64,000 bases of DNA from ZC4RG25 sp023428365 (GCA_050283925.1 JBNOAI010000008.1:222096-286095), one strand, 5' to 3'. Positions 49,957-59,179 are shown, numbered from the stretch's first letter. The notes: generated by a model from the sequence alone, not told the origin. Made by a program: numbers and translations.

Positions 49957-50949
49957 ATGGATCAGGACATGACGCCCGTCCTCAGCGTTCGGAATTTGCG
50001 GGTCGCCTTCGCCACGCGGCGCAAGGATCTCGTCGCACTGGATGATGTTTCGTTCGATATCGCAGCCGGAGAAGTGCTCGGCGTCGTCGGTGAATCTGGC
50101 GCCGGAAAATCGGTGACCGGGTCCGCGATCATCGGACTGATCGAGCCTCCCGGACACATCACTCATGGAGAGATCCGCCTCAAGCGTGAACGCATCGACA
50201 ATCTCCCGCTCAGCGCCATGCGGCGTATTCGCGGCAAGCGCATCGGCATGGTGTTCCAGGATCCGCTGACCAGTCTCGATCCGCTGTTCCGCGTTGGCGA
50301 GCAGATCACCGAGACGATGAGCGTGCATCTCGACATTTCAGCGGCCCGCGCCCGCGAGCGTGCCATCGAGTTGCTTGGCGAGGTCGGCATTCCCGCCCCC
50401 GCTCAGCGCATCGACGCCTACCCGCATGAACTGTCCGGCGGCATGCGACAGCGCGTCGTTCTGGCCATGGTACTGTGCACGGATCCGGAGCTGATTATCG
50501 CTGACGAGCCGACGACCGCGCTCGATGTTTCCGTGCAGGCGCAAATCATCGGACTGCTGAAGCGGCTGACGAAAAGTCACGGCACGGCGGTGATGCTGAT
50601 CACACATGACATGGGTGTCATCGCCGAAATCGCCGATCGCGTCGCAGTCATGTATGCGGGCCGCATCGCTGAAATCGGCCCGGTGCGCGACGTTCTCAAG
50701 GCGCCCCGTCATCCGTACACGCAAGGCCTGATGGGATCAATACCGACGCTGACGGGTGACAGCGACAGGCTGGTGCAGATTGCCGGCTCCATGCCACGAT
50801 TGACGGCAATCCCGCCCGGCTGCGCATTCAATCCGCGGTGTCCGAAGGTGATCGAGCGCTGCCGCCACGACCGGCCCACGCTTGAAGGCAACGACGTTGC
50901 CCGCGTCGCCTGCTGGGTTGCCAACGTCCCCGCGGAGGCCAGCGCATGA
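49957..50949 (+). CDS. ABC transporter ATPase, DppD type
   Basis: A 330-residue ATP-binding subunit. Walker A is GVVGESGAGKSVTGSAIIGL, the Q-loop is MVFQDPLTSLDPLFRVGEQI, the signature is HELSGGMRQRVVLAMVL, Walker B is ELIIADEPTTALDVSVQAQ, and the switch histidine is LITHDMGVIAEIADRVAVMY. The C-terminal oligopeptide domain with clustered cysteines (GCAFNPRCPKVIERC) marks the Dpp/Opp group and often holds an iron-sulfur cluster. ATG at 49957 or 49969 could be the start. It overlaps the next gene by 4 bases. Confidence 0.94.
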   Translation: MDQDMTPVLSVRNLRVAFATRRKDLVALDDVSFDIAAGEVLGVVGESGAGKSVTGSAIIGLIEPPGHITHGEIRLKRERIDNLPLSAMRRIRGKRIGMVFQDPLTSLDPLFRVGEQITETMSVHLDISAARARERAIELLGEVGIPAPAQRIDAYPHELSGGMRQRVVLAMVLCTDPELIIADEPTTALDVSVQAQIIGLLKRLTKSHGTAVMLITHDMGVIAEIADRVAVMYAGRIAEIGPVRDVLKAPRHPYTQGLMGSIPTLTGDSDRLVQIAGSMPRLTAIPPGCAFNPRCPKVIERCRHDRPTLEGNDVARVACWVANVPAEASA

Positions 50950-51944
50950 ACCCGACGCCTCTCGTTGAAGTCGATCACCTCTGGCGCAAATTCGACGTAT
51001 CCGGGCCGTGGCTGAACCGCATGCTCGAGGGCAAGCCGCGCCAAAACCTCACCGCGGTCGCAGACGTGTCATTCGGCATCAATCGCCGCGATACGTTCGC
51101 TCTCGTTGGCGAATCCGGCTCGGGAAAATCGACCATCGCCAAGATCGTTGTCGGCCTCATCCCGCCGAGCGACGGCGACGTCCGCATCGACGGCATCTCG
51201 ATGAGCAGCGCCGAGGCCAGTGCGCGCCGGGATGACCTACGCCGCCGTATCCAGATGATTTTCCAAGATCCCTATGCGAGCCTCAACCCGCGCTGGCGCG
51301 TTGACCGCGTCATCGCCGAACCACTGCGCGCGTTCGGGTTGATGAGTGACAGCCAGGAAATCGAGGCCCGCGTCGGGGAACTGTTGCGCCTGGTAGGGCT
51401 CGATCCAGCAGACGGCCGGAAGTACCCACACGAGTTTTCTGGCGGCCAGCGCCAGCGCGTCGCCATCGCACGCGCCCTGGCAGCCAATCCGGAATTTCTC
51501 GTCTGTGACGAGCCAACCTCGGCGCTCGATGTCTCTGTGCAAGCGCAGATTCTCAACCTGATGCGGGATCTGCAGGATAGACTCGGCCTGACCTACCTCT
51601 TTATCAGCCACAATCTGGCTGTTGTCCGGCACATGGCGACGAAGATCGGCGTGTTGTATCTCGGACGCCTTGTTGAAGTCGCGCCGCCCCGCGAGCTGTT
51701 CTCCAATCCGCGCCATCCGTATACGCGGATGTTGCTGGATGCCGTACCCGATCTCGAAATGACCGGCCGCGTGCGCCGTGCGGTGGAGGGTGAAATCCCT
51801 AATCCGATCGATCCGCCGAAAGGCTGCGGTTTTCATCCGCGTTGCCCATATCTGAACGAGCGATGCCGGCGCGAAACGCCCGAATTGAGTTTCGTTAACG
51901 ACCGGCTTGTCGCGTGTCACGGTGTGACCGAAGGACGGATCTAG
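50946..51944 (+). CDS. ABC transporter ATPase, DppF type
   Basis: A 332-residue second ATP-binding subunit. Walker A is ALVGESGSGKSTIAKIVVGL, the Q-loop is MIFQDPYASLNPRWRVDRVI, the signature is HEFSGGQRQRVAIARALAAN, Walker B is FLVCDEPTSALDVSVQAQIL, and the switch histidine is LFISHNLAVVRHMATKIGVL. The GCGFHPRCPYLNERC cluster closes the protein. An insert after VSG (PWLNRMLEGKPRQNLTAV) is usual for DppF. It overlaps the DppD-type gene (ATGA) and ends the operon. Confidence 0.94.
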   Translation: MNPTPLVEVDHLWRKFDVSGPWLNRMLEGKPRQNLTAVADVSFGINRRDTFALVGESGSGKSTIAKIVVGLIPPSDGDVRIDGISMSSAEASARRDDLRRRIQMIFQDPYASLNPRWRVDRVIAEPLRAFGLMSDSQEIEARVGELLRLVGLDPADGRKYPHEFSGGQRQRVAIARALAANPEFLVCDEPTSALDVSVQAQILNLMRDLQDRLGLTYLFISHNLAVVRHMATKIGVLYLGRLVEVAPPRELFSNPRHPYTRMLLDAVPDLEMTGRVRRAVEGEIPNPIDPPKGCGFHPRCPYLNERCRRETPELSFVNDRLVACHGVTEGRI

Positions 51945-52062
51945 CCTCCGCCCAAAAACCTGCAAGCAACCATTTCTTTGCCTCAGGCTGGCTTTTACCG
52001 AAGAAATCTGGAACCAAACTCCGTGCACGCAATTCCCGCGATATCGTGCATGGAGGCTATCG

Positions 52063-52344
52063 ATGAAGCTGGTGAACGGAAAAATTCTTGGGCTGAGTGG
52101 TTTGGCCCTGTTGATGATCACCAGTATGGCCCCGGAAACCATGGCTCAGGGTGAAGATCCCCGCAACATCCTGGCAGCCAAGGTTCGCGGCCAAGGTCAC
52201 ATCTGCACAAAACCGCTCAAGGCAGAGCGCGACCCGCAACTCTCCGCTCCCGACGTTCCTGCCTGGATCCTGACCTGTGACGACGGCGTATTCCGGATCA
52301 TCGTACACGCCGACATGGCGGATCGGATCACCAAGTTGCAGTAG
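52063..52344 (+). CDS. Small exported protein of unknown function
   Basis: A 93-residue protein with a signal peptide (KILGLSGLALLMITSMAPET, cleavage near MAQGE). The mature part of about 65 residues has two cysteines (GHICTKPLKAERD and WILTCDDGVFRIIV) that could pair, and ends in an amphipathic MADRITKL helix. Similar small periplasmic proteins are widespread in Hyphomicrobiales but I do not recognise a named family. It is convergent with the aminotransferase gene, with a 14-base gap. Confidence 0.65.
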   Translation: MKLVNGKILGLSGLALLMITSMAPETMAQGEDPRNILAAKVRGQGHICTKPLKAERDPQLSAPDVPAWILTCDDGVFRIIVHADMADRITKLQ

Positions 52345-52358
52345 CGCCTTGTCCGCAG

Positions 52359-53546
52359 TCAGGGGCGCACACTCTCACCCAGCCAATCGATGGCGGCCTG
52401 CACGCCGCCACGGCCATGCGGAACCGATGTCGCCGCCAACGCCGTTTCAACCACGCCAAGCGTACCAAGCACCATCGGCGCGTTGACGTGGCCCATATGT
52501 GCGATCCGGAATGCCTTGCCGCCTAGTGCGCCGATGCCCGTGCCGAGCACCACGCCGCACTTTTCACGGGCGTAATCGACGAACTCCTTCAACCCGCCAT
52601 CGCGCTGCCAGAGCACGGTCGTGACCGAATTTGCACGCTCTTCAGGCGCGGCGATATTGAAAGCGATCGCCTGCCCTTCCGACCAGACGCCGACTGCACG
52701 GCGCACGGCTTCAGCAAGAATGCGATGCCGCGCGAAGGCATTCTCCATCCCTTCGGCCAACAGCATATCGATGGCTTTCCGCAAACCGAACAGCAGATGC
52801 TCTGGCGGCGTGCCGCAATATTTCTGGTAGTGCTCCTCACCCTCGCGGAAGCCCCAGTCCCAATACGGCGTATTCAGCGTTGCCGTTTTATGGAGGGCAA
52901 AGGCGCGCTCACTGGCAGCAACGAAGCCAAGCCCGGGCGGCGTCATCAATCCCTTCTGCGAGCCCGACACCGCAACGTCGATACCCCAGGCATCCATTTC
53001 AAACGGCACACAGCCTATGGAGGCGACGCCGTCGACCATAAAGAGTGCCGGATGCCCAGCCGCGCGGATCGCTTTGCCGATGGCTTCGATATCGTTACCT
53101 GCCCCGGACGCGGTATCGATCTGGACGACGAGAACGGCTTTGATCGTGTGCTGCTTGTCGGCCCGCAACCGCGCTTCGACCTCATCCGGCCGAACTGCGC
53201 GACGCCAATCGCCCTTCAGAATTTCGACGTCGAGGCCCAGCTTGGCGCCCATCTCGCCCCAACCCACTGCGAAACGGCCACTCTCCAGGACCAGTATCTT
53301 GTCACCGCGCGACAGCACGTTGCAGATCGCGGCTTCCCACGCGCCGTGCCCGTTCGCAGCGTAGATGTACGTATGGCCGTCGGTGCGGAACACGCGCTTG
53401 AGATCAGCCAGCAGGCTCGTCGTCACATCGACTAGGCCGCCGGAGTAGATATCCACCGCCGGTTGATGCATCGCCTGCAGCACCTGATCCGGCACCGTCG
53501 TGGGACCAGGAATGCTCAGAAACTGGCGGCCGGCGCTGACACTCAT
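52359..53546 (-). CDS. Class V PLP aminotransferase (alanine/serine-glyoxylate aminotransferase type)
   Basis: A 395-residue PLP enzyme of the serine/alanine-glyoxylate aminotransferase group. It has SIPGPTTVPDQVLQAMHQPA at the start, YIYAANGHGAWEAAICNVLS for the phosphate site, ALFMVDGVASIGCVPFEMDA with the PLP aspartate, and DVAVSGSQKGLMTPPGLGFV with the Schiff-base lysine. The end has FRIAHMGHVNAPMVLGTLG with the carboxylate arginine. It would make glycine or hydroxypyruvate from glyoxylate and an amino acid, fitting serine-cycle or photorespiratory-type salvage. The ATG at 53546 is preferred over one four codons earlier. Confidence 0.88.
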   Translation of the reverse strand: MSVSAGRQFLSIPGPTTVPDQVLQAMHQPAVDIYSGGLVDVTTSLLADLKRVFRTDGHTYIYAANGHGAWEAAICNVLSRGDKILVLESGRFAVGWGEMGAKLGLDVEILKGDWRRAVRPDEVEARLRADKQHTIKAVLVVQIDTASGAGNDIEAIGKAIRAAGHPALFMVDGVASIGCVPFEMDAWGIDVAVSGSQKGLMTPPGLGFVAASERAFALHKTATLNTPYWDWGFREGEEHYQKYCGTPPEHLLFGLRKAIDMLLAEGMENAFARHRILAEAVRRAVGVWSEGQAIAFNIAAPEERANSVTTVLWQRDGGLKEFVDYAREKCGVVLGTGIGALGGKAFRIAHMGHVNAPMVLGTLGVVETALAATSVPHGRGGVQAAIDWLGESVRP

Positions 53547-53582
53547 CGCACGCTCCACATGGCGCTGTTGATCGCGGGGACC

Positions 53583-53609
53583 GTCATCCCGCGGCGCGAT
53601 GCGGGCGTC
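53583..53609. repeat. GTCATCCCGC-type short palindrome
   Basis: CCCGC (53588-53592) and GCGGG (53601-53605) flank GGCGCGAT, preceded by GTCAT and followed by CGTCA. It resembles the inner arm of the large repeat after recG and occupies the 79-base gap between two minus-strand genes. Confidence 0.45.
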
Positions 53610-53625
53610 AAGCTAGAGCTGATTA

Positions 53626-54957
53626 TCAGCCTGCCTCATAGAAGCGCACCGGCTCGCCTCTCGCGGCACCGAGGATCTCGCCCTGCCACATGACAACCCC
53701 GCCCCGCACCAGCGTGCCGACCGGCCATCCGGTCACAGTAACCCCGTGATACGGGGTCCATCCGCAGCGGCTGGCGATCATGCTGTTGTCGATGGTCTGG
53801 CGCCGCTTAAGGTCGACGACGGTCAGATCCGCATCATAACCAACCGCAATACGTCCTTTGTTGCGGATGCCGAACAGGCGTTGCGGACCGTGGCTGGTGA
53901 GATCGACGAAGCGTTGCAGCGAAAGCCGCCCGGCATTGACGTGATCGAGCATGGTGGCGACCAGCGTCTGAACACCGGTCATGCCGGAATGGCTGCCCGG
54001 ATAAGCGTGGTCCTTCTCCTCGCGGGTGTGCGGCGCATGGTCGGAACCCAGGACGTCCACGACACCGTTGGCAATACCAGCCCAGATCGCCGCCCGATGC
54101 CGCTCGTCGCGGACGGGCGGGTTCATCTGCGCGTAGGTGCCGAGACGCTCGTAGCAATCGGGCGCGACCAGCGTGAGATGATGCGGCGTAACCTCGACAC
54201 TCGCCCAATCCTTATGATCGGCAAGGTAGGCCATTTCTTCAGCGGTCGAGATGTGCAGTACGTGCACGCGGCGACGATGCTTTTCCGCAAGGCCGACGAG
54301 GCGCTGCGTCGCGATCAAAGCCGCGATCTCATCGCGCCACACGGGATGCGAGGATGGATCGCCCGCCCTGCGCAGTCCTGCGCGTTCCTTGAGCCGCGCC
54401 TCGTCCTCGGCGTGGAATGCCGCGCGGCGGCTGATGGCAGCGATGATGCGATCCAGCGACGGCTCGTCCTCGACCAGCAGATTCCCGGTCGAAGAACCGA
54501 TGAACACCTTGATGCCTGCGGACCCTTCCAGCCGTTCCAGGGCCGGAATATCGCCGATGTTCTCGCGCGTACCGCCGACATAGAAGGCGAAGTCGCAGAA
54601 CATGCGATGCCGCGCGCGGCGCACCTTATCGGCTAGCGCAGCCGCATCCGTGGTCAGCGGATTGGTGTTCGGCATCTCGAAAACCGCCGTGACGCCGCCC
54701 AGCACGGCAGCGCGGCTTCCCGTTTCGAGGTCTTCCTTTTGCTCCAGACCCGGCTCGCGGAAATGCACCTGGCTATCGATGACGCCCGGCAAAATGTGGA
54801 GGCCCTTGCAGTCCACTACCTCGCGGGCTGCACCGGCATTCAGGGCTCCGAGCGCAATGATGCGGCCTTCGCGAATACCGACGTCGCGTTCCGCCGTACC
54901 GTCATGGTTGACGACGGTGCCAGCTTTCAACACCAGGTCGAACGTCTCGGCCATCAA
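53626..54957 (-). CDS. Dihydroorotase-like cyclic amidohydrolase
   Basis: A 443-residue amidohydrolase of the class I dihydroorotase/allantoinase group. It has the metal-binding LPGVIDSQVHFREPGLEQKE, FEMPNTNPLTTDAAALADKV, the bridging lysine in GIKVFIGSSTGN, metal histidines in VHVLHISTAEEMAYL and VEVTPHHLTL, and the metal aspartate in VDVLGSDHAPHTREEKDHAY. The end has the composite domain GYDADLTVVDLKRR. Dihydroorotase is the usual name for this pattern, but no pyrB is adjacent, so an allantoinase or hydantoinase role is not excluded. The aminotransferase lies downstream on the same strand. Confidence 0.88.
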   Translation of the reverse strand: MMAETFDLVLKAGTVVNHDGTAERDVGIREGRIIALGALNAGAAREVVDCKGLHILPGVIDSQVHFREPGLEQKEDLETGSRAAVLGGVTAVFEMPNTNPLTTDAAALADKVRRARHRMFCDFAFYVGGTRENIGDIPALERLEGSAGIKVFIGSSTGNLLVEDEPSLDRIIAAISRRAAFHAEDEARLKERAGLRRAGDPSSHPVWRDEIAALIATQRLVGLAEKHRRRVHVLHISTAEEMAYLADHKDWASVEVTPHHLTLVAPDCYERLGTYAQMNPPVRDERHRAAIWAGIANGVVDVLGSDHAPHTREEKDHAYPGSHSGMTGVQTLVATMLDHVNAGRLSLQRFVDLTSHGPQRLFGIRNKGRIAVGYDADLTVVDLKRRQTIDNSMIASRCGWTPYHGVTVTGWPVGTLVRGGVVMWQGEILGAARGEPVRFYEAG

Positions 54958-55066
54958 ACTCTCCTTCCGCTTGCCACGTCGCGGTCTCCTGCTTACCTAG
55001 CTGTCACGGCACGTTGGCCGCCAGCAGTTTCTTCGCACGGCGCAGGCCAGGGACCAGGGTTCACAC

Positions 55067-55945
55067 ATGACGGACGCGAAAATTGCACGGCTCGCCGACC
55101 GCGGCGTGGTGCGTGTCACCGGCGAGGATGCGGCCAAGCTGCTCGACAACCTGATCACGGCGGACCTCGAACGCCTGGACAAAGAGCCCGCGGTATTCGG
55201 TGGCTTGCTGACGCCGCAGGGCAAAATCCTGTTCGATTTCTTCGTCGTCAAAGTCCCCGACGGCTACCTGCTGGAGACATCCAAGGACAAAGCCGCGGAC
55301 TTTGCCAAGCGGCTGACGTTCTACAAGCTCCGGGCCAAAGCCGCTATCGCCGACGTCTCCGGCGATTACGAGGTTTTCGCGGCCTGGGACGGCGAGCCAG
55401 CCGAAATCGCCGAAGCCATTGCCTTTCCCGACCCGCGCAATGCCGGGCTTGGCTGGCGGCTGATTGCGCCTGCTGGAACGGAAGCCGCGAGTTCTCGGCG
55501 GTTCGAGTCGGTCTCCCGCTACCACACCCACCGCGTCACCATCGGCATGCCCGAGGGAGGCCGCGACTACGTGCTCGGAGACGCCTTCCCGCATGAAGCC
55601 CTGTTCGATCAGATCGGCGGGGTCAATTTCGACAAGGGCTGCTACGTCGGCCAGGAAGTCGTCTCCCGGATGCAGCATCGGTCCACGGCCCGGAAACGGG
55701 TGGTGCCGATCGAGGGTCCGTCGGATATTCCGGCGGGCGCCGAAGTCAAAGTTGGCGAAGCGGTCATCGGTTCAGTCGGGTCGAGCAACGGAACACGTGC
55801 CCTTGCCCTGGTGCGACTCGATCGCGTCGGGGAAGCCATTGGCAAAGGCCAGCCGGTGACGGCAGGCGGCACCGAGATCACCGTGAAGCTGCCGGACTGG
55901 GTGCGGTTCACGATTCCGATGAAAGAAGATGCCGCAAAGGCCTGA
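55067..55945 (+). CDS. ygfZ: Folate-binding iron-sulfur repair protein YgfZ (GcvT-like)
   Basis: A 292-residue tetrahydrofolate-binding protein that helps maintain iron-sulfur enzymes such as MiaB. It shows LADRGVVRVTGEDAAKLLDN at the start and the diagnostic NFDKGCYVGQEVVSRMQHRS motif (K-G-C-Y-x-G-Q-E), then the C-terminal barrel. It is divergent from the dihydroorotase-like gene. The tag gene starts 2 bases after its stop, which suggests one operon. Confidence 0.92.
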   Translation: MTDAKIARLADRGVVRVTGEDAAKLLDNLITADLERLDKEPAVFGGLLTPQGKILFDFFVVKVPDGYLLETSKDKAADFAKRLTFYKLRAKAAIADVSGDYEVFAAWDGEPAEIAEAIAFPDPRNAGLGWRLIAPAGTEAASSRRFESVSRYHTHRVTIGMPEGGRDYVLGDAFPHEALFDQIGGVNFDKGCYVGQEVVSRMQHRSTARKRVVPIEGPSDIPAGAEVKVGEAVIGSVGSSNGTRALALVRLDRVGEAIGKGQPVTAGGTEITVKLPDWVRFTIPMKEDAAKA

Positions 55946-55946
55946 C

Positions 55947-56579
55947 ATGAAGAAAACCGCACCGATCTCTGTCGATGTCGTGCGCTGTGGCTGGGCCAGC
56001 AGCGGCGATGAGCTTTACGCGCGCTATCACGACGACGAATGGGGTGTGCCGAAAGCCGACAGCCGCGCGCTGTTCGAGAAAATGGTTCTTGAAGGCTTTC
56101 AGTCGGGGCTGTCGTGGATCACCATTCTCAGGAAGCGCGAGAATTTCCGCCGTGCCTTCGCCGAATTCGACCCGGAGCGTATCGCCCGTTTCGGCGCCAA
56201 GGATTTTGCGCGGCTAATGGCGGATGAAGGCATTGTCCGGAACCGGTTGAAGATCGAAGCGACCATCGACAACGCGAAAGCCTACCTGAAGCTCTCCGAA
56301 CGCATTTCGTTCGCAGCGTTCCTGTGGGGCTTTTTTCCGGACGGCCCGATCGTGAATATTCGCGAGACGCTGAAAGACATCCCAGGATCGACGGACTTGT
56401 CGAAGTCCATCTCCAAGGCGCTCAAGGCTGAAGGTTTCCGTTTTGTCGGACCGACGACCATCTACGCATTCATGCAATCGGTCGGCATGGTCAACGATCA
56501 CGTCGCGGACTGTCATCGTCACGGCGCCTGCGAGAAGCTGCAGCGCACTTTCAAGCGGCCGGACGCGAAGTCATCATGA
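55947..56579 (+). CDS. tag: DNA-3-methyladenine glycosylase I
   Basis: Tag removes 3-methyladenine from alkylated DNA. The 210-residue protein has the zinc and active-site elements RCGWASSGDELYARYHDDEW, MVLEGFQSGLSWITILRKRE with the catalytic glutamate, and the C-terminal zinc ligands VADCHRHGACEK. FVGPTTIYAFMQSVGMVNDH is the typical base-pocket segment. The ATG at 55947 comes right after the ygfZ stop with AAAGG before it; another in-frame ATG at 55929 would overlap ygfZ. It overlaps the next gene by 4 bases. Confidence 0.94.
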   Translation: MKKTAPISVDVVRCGWASSGDELYARYHDDEWGVPKADSRALFEKMVLEGFQSGLSWITILRKRENFRRAFAEFDPERIARFGAKDFARLMADEGIVRNRLKIEATIDNAKAYLKLSERISFAAFLWGFFPDGPIVNIRETLKDIPGSTDLSKSISKALKAEGFRFVGPTTIYAFMQSVGMVNDHVADCHRHGACEKLQRTFKRPDAKSS

Positions 56580-57211
56580 GCCAGCCACGCAAAGCACCGC
56601 AACGGCCAAACAGCCAGGAACCACCGCGCGCCTGGCAGCGGATGCTGTCGGGTCGGCGACTGGACCTGCTCAATCCGTCGCCTCTCGATGTCGAGATCGA
56701 GGATATCGCGCATGGACTGGCGCGTGTCGCGCGCTGGAATGGTCAAACCGTTGGGCCGCACGCATTCTCCGTCGCTCAGCACGCGCTTATCGTCGAAGAC
56801 ATCACCGCGTCACTCAATCCAGCCTGGCCGCGCTCCTATCGACTCATATCGCTGTTGCACGACGCACCCGAGTACGTCGTCGGCGATTTGATCAGCCCGT
56901 TCAAGGCAGCCATCGGTTTCGACTACAAAGCCTTCGAATTGCGGCTGCTGGAAGCCATACACACGCGGTTCGGACTCCCGCCACAGGCACCGGAAGACAT
57001 CGCGGCAGAGGTTAAGCGCGCCGACCGGATCGCCGCCTACTTCGAAGCAACGCGGCTGGCCGGTTTCAGCGAAACGGAAGCGGCGCGGTATTTCGACAAA
57101 CCCACGGGACTGCCATCAGATCTGGAGCATCATCTCGGCTGCCTGGCCGGCTGCCCAACCAGCGAAGCACAGGAGCAGTTTCTCGCCCGTTTCGTCACAC
57201 TCTCGCGATAA
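56576..57211 (+). CDS. HD-domain phosphohydrolase (YfbR/5'-nucleotidase-like)
   Basis: A 211-residue metal-dependent phosphohydrolase. The HD motif pattern is VGPHAFSVAQHALIVEDI, then LISLLHDAPEYVVGDLISPF, and a late VKRADRIAAYFEATRLAGFS with the last metal aspartate. Relatives include the dNMP 5'-nucleotidase YfbR, but others with this layout are uncharacterised. It overlaps tag by ATGA, so it is part of the ygfZ-tag operon and may serve nucleotide pool cleaning after DNA repair; that is inference. Confidence 0.82.
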   Translation: MSQPRKAPQRPNSQEPPRAWQRMLSGRRLDLLNPSPLDVEIEDIAHGLARVARWNGQTVGPHAFSVAQHALIVEDITASLNPAWPRSYRLISLLHDAPEYVVGDLISPFKAAIGFDYKAFELRLLEAIHTRFGLPPQAPEDIAAEVKRADRIAAYFEATRLAGFSETEAARYFDKPTGLPSDLEHHLGCLAGCPTSEAQEQFLARFVTLSR

Positions 57212-57289
57212 CGGCGCAGTTTGGCTTGCCAACTGAGCCGCTTTGCCGGCATGGTGTCGACTGGCTGTCGCGAGCCAAGCCACCCGAAA

Positions 57290-57874
57290 ATGATGAAAAC
57301 CAATCACGTCCGCAAACCAACGCATTCCGATCCCGCGATCGGAGCGCAGGCGTCGTTCGGTTCCGTTTACGTGTGTCCACTCAGTCTCGTCAGTCAGACG
57401 ATCGAACGCTCCGGCGCCCGCCACCTGATGACGCTCATCAACCGGCAGACGATGCTGGAAACGCCTGCGGGAATAGACGCGGCAAACCATCTCAAGCTGG
57501 CGATCAACGACATCAGCGAGCCGCAAGACGGTCTGGTGCATCCGGCGGAATGTCACGTCGAAGAATTGCTTCGCTTCGCGGGGACATGGGGTCGCAAAGG
57601 CCCGATCGTGGTGCACTGCTGGGCGGGGATCAGCCGGTCCACGGCAGCCGCATTCATCAGCTTATGTGCCCTCAATCCGAACACACCAGAGCGTATTATC
57701 GCCCAACGCTTGAGAACAGCCTCAGTGACCGCCACGCCGAACCGTCTGCTGGTACGGCTCGCGGACGACATGCTCTCACGGCGCGGCAGAATGGTCAGCG
57801 CGATCGAATTGATCGGCACAGGCGAGCCTGCGACTGAAGGAATACCATTCGAGCTTGCCAGTAGCTTCGATTAG
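57290..57874 (+). CDS. Tyrosine/dual-specificity phosphatase-like protein
   Basis: A protein of about 194 residues with the P-loop phosphatase signature IVVHCWAGISRSTAAAFISL (H-C-x5-R-S). A general-acid aspartate region lies at KLAINDISEPQDG, and family elements ARHLMTLINRQ and RIIAQRLRTASVTATPN are present. Such proteins are common in rhizobia and annotated as tyrosine phosphatases without known targets. The start is uncertain: ATG at 57290 or 57293, or an earlier ATG at 57251. It is 78 bases after the HD gene. Confidence 0.8.
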   Translation: MMKTNHVRKPTHSDPAIGAQASFGSVYVCPLSLVSQTIERSGARHLMTLINRQTMLETPAGIDAANHLKLAINDISEPQDGLVHPAECHVEELLRFAGTWGRKGPIVVHCWAGISRSTAAAFISLCALNPNTPERIIAQRLRTASVTATPNRLLVRLADDMLSRRGRMVSAIELIGTGEPATEGIPFELASSFD

Positions 57875-57978
57875 AGAGCCTGCACGACTTTCGTCGGGTA
57901 CAAAGACTTGTTCCCGCGTCCGTCAGTTCCGAAATTCGCCATGATGTCTCACTAGTGCGCTGCCATGGGAGATCATCG

Positions 57979-59028
57979 ATGACATTCGAAGCTCACCTGA
58001 AGCAGACAGACCGATCGGCGCGCGACGCCGGCGGCCGGGAGCGGCACGACGTGGTTGCAGCTGTCGAAATCGGACTCAATGCGGCAATCCTCGCGGTGCG
58101 CCAGGACGAGCCCGTCGTTCTGGTTGTGAAATCGCAGGCGGAAAGCGGCAACGCGGTCGATGCGCTCCCGTTTGGCCCCTTCTCACCGGTCGAACATCGC
58201 ACACTCGATATCGGCTTGCGCCGGTGGGTGGCTGACCAGACCGGACTCGAACTCGGTTATGTCGAGCAGCTCTACACGTTCGGCGATCGTGGCCGGCATG
58301 CTCAGCCGGGCGACACCACGCCTCACTTCGTTTCGATCGGCTATCTTGCGCTGACGCGGCCAAGCGACGAAGCGGAAGCCGAAGACCGTGGCCACTGGCG
58401 CAGCTGGTACGACTATTTCCCATGGGAAGACTGGCGGCGCGGCAAGCCCGCGATTCTGGCTGAAGTCATCGAGCCGAAATTGCTGTCGTGGGCCGAAAGG
58501 CCCGTGCTCCAGACCACCCCCATCCGGCCGATCTCGCGCTCGGAGCGGCTGCGCGTGTGCTTCGGCATCGGCGGCGGCAGCTGGGACGAAGAAAAGGTTT
58601 TGGAGCGCTTCGAGCTGCTCTACGAGGCCGGCCTGCTTGAAGAAGCCCGTCGCGACGGACGCGAAGCCGCGCTGACCTGGGGCGGCATCCCAAGGCTCGG
58701 TGCCGCGATGCGATTCGATCATCGACGCATCCTGGCGACCGCCATTGGCCGTATCCGCGCGAAGATCAAATACCGTCCGGTGATCTTCGAACTGATGGCG
58801 GATGAGTTCACGCTCTACGAACTGCAGAAGACCGTCGAGGCCATCCTGGGGCCGCATCTGCATAAACAGAACTTCCGCCGCCTGGTGGAAAGTGCGGGCC
58901 TCGTCGAGCCGACCGGAGAAGTCCGCGCCAAGACCGGCGGGCGGCCGGCACGGCTTTATCGCTTCCGGCGCGAAGTGCTGCTGGAGCGTCCGGCGCCAGG
59001 CGTGCGCGTGAAACCGGGGCGCGGATAG
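57979..59028 (+). CDS. nadQ: NadQ/NrtR-type transcriptional regulator of NAD synthesis
   Basis: A 349-residue regulator with an N-terminal Nudix-like domain (about 20-150: HDVVAAVEIGLNAAILAVRQ, PFGPFSPVEHRTLDIGLRRW, YVEQLYTFGDRGRH). A C-terminal winged-helix domain follows (about 240-340: FELMADEFTLYELQKTVEAI, LGPHLHKQNFRRLVESAGLV, KTGGRPARLYRFRREV). The Nudix catalytic box is not kept, as expected for a sensor of NAD metabolites. In alphaproteobacteria NadQ represses nadABC, and here nadABC follows on the same strand. The ATG at 57979 is preferred over an upstream GTG. Matching palindromes lie just downstream, before nadA. Confidence 0.88.
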   Translation: MTFEAHLKQTDRSARDAGGRERHDVVAAVEIGLNAAILAVRQDEPVVLVVKSQAESGNAVDALPFGPFSPVEHRTLDIGLRRWVADQTGLELGYVEQLYTFGDRGRHAQPGDTTPHFVSIGYLALTRPSDEAEAEDRGHWRSWYDYFPWEDWRRGKPAILAEVIEPKLLSWAERPVLQTTPIRPISRSERLRVCFGIGGGSWDEEKVLERFELLYEAGLLEEARRDGREAALTWGGIPRLGAAMRFDHRRILATAIGRIRAKIKYRPVIFELMADEFTLYELQKTVEAILGPHLHKQNFRRLVESAGLVEPTGEVRAKTGGRPARLYRFRREVLLERPAPGVRVKPGRG

Positions 59029-59157
59029 CCCTCGCCCTTATTCAGCCCGGCGCGTAATCCGAAACGCCCTCGGAATACGCATGGCAGCTTCCCGCGATTT
59101 CGTGAAACGACCCTGGAATTTAGGGCGCAATTCACCTATGTTAGTTTCACGTAATGA

Positions 59158-59174
59158 ATGCTCATTTAGAGCAT
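59158..59174. promoter_or_regulatory. Predicted NadQ operator 1
   Basis: A 17-bp palindrome ATGCTC-ATTTA-GAGCAT. Its core and 5-base spacer match the second site 59 bp away (centre to centre). It lies 87 bases before the nadA start, in the region an operator for the adjacent nadQ would occupy. Confidence 0.8.
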
Positions 59175-59179
59175 ATTAA

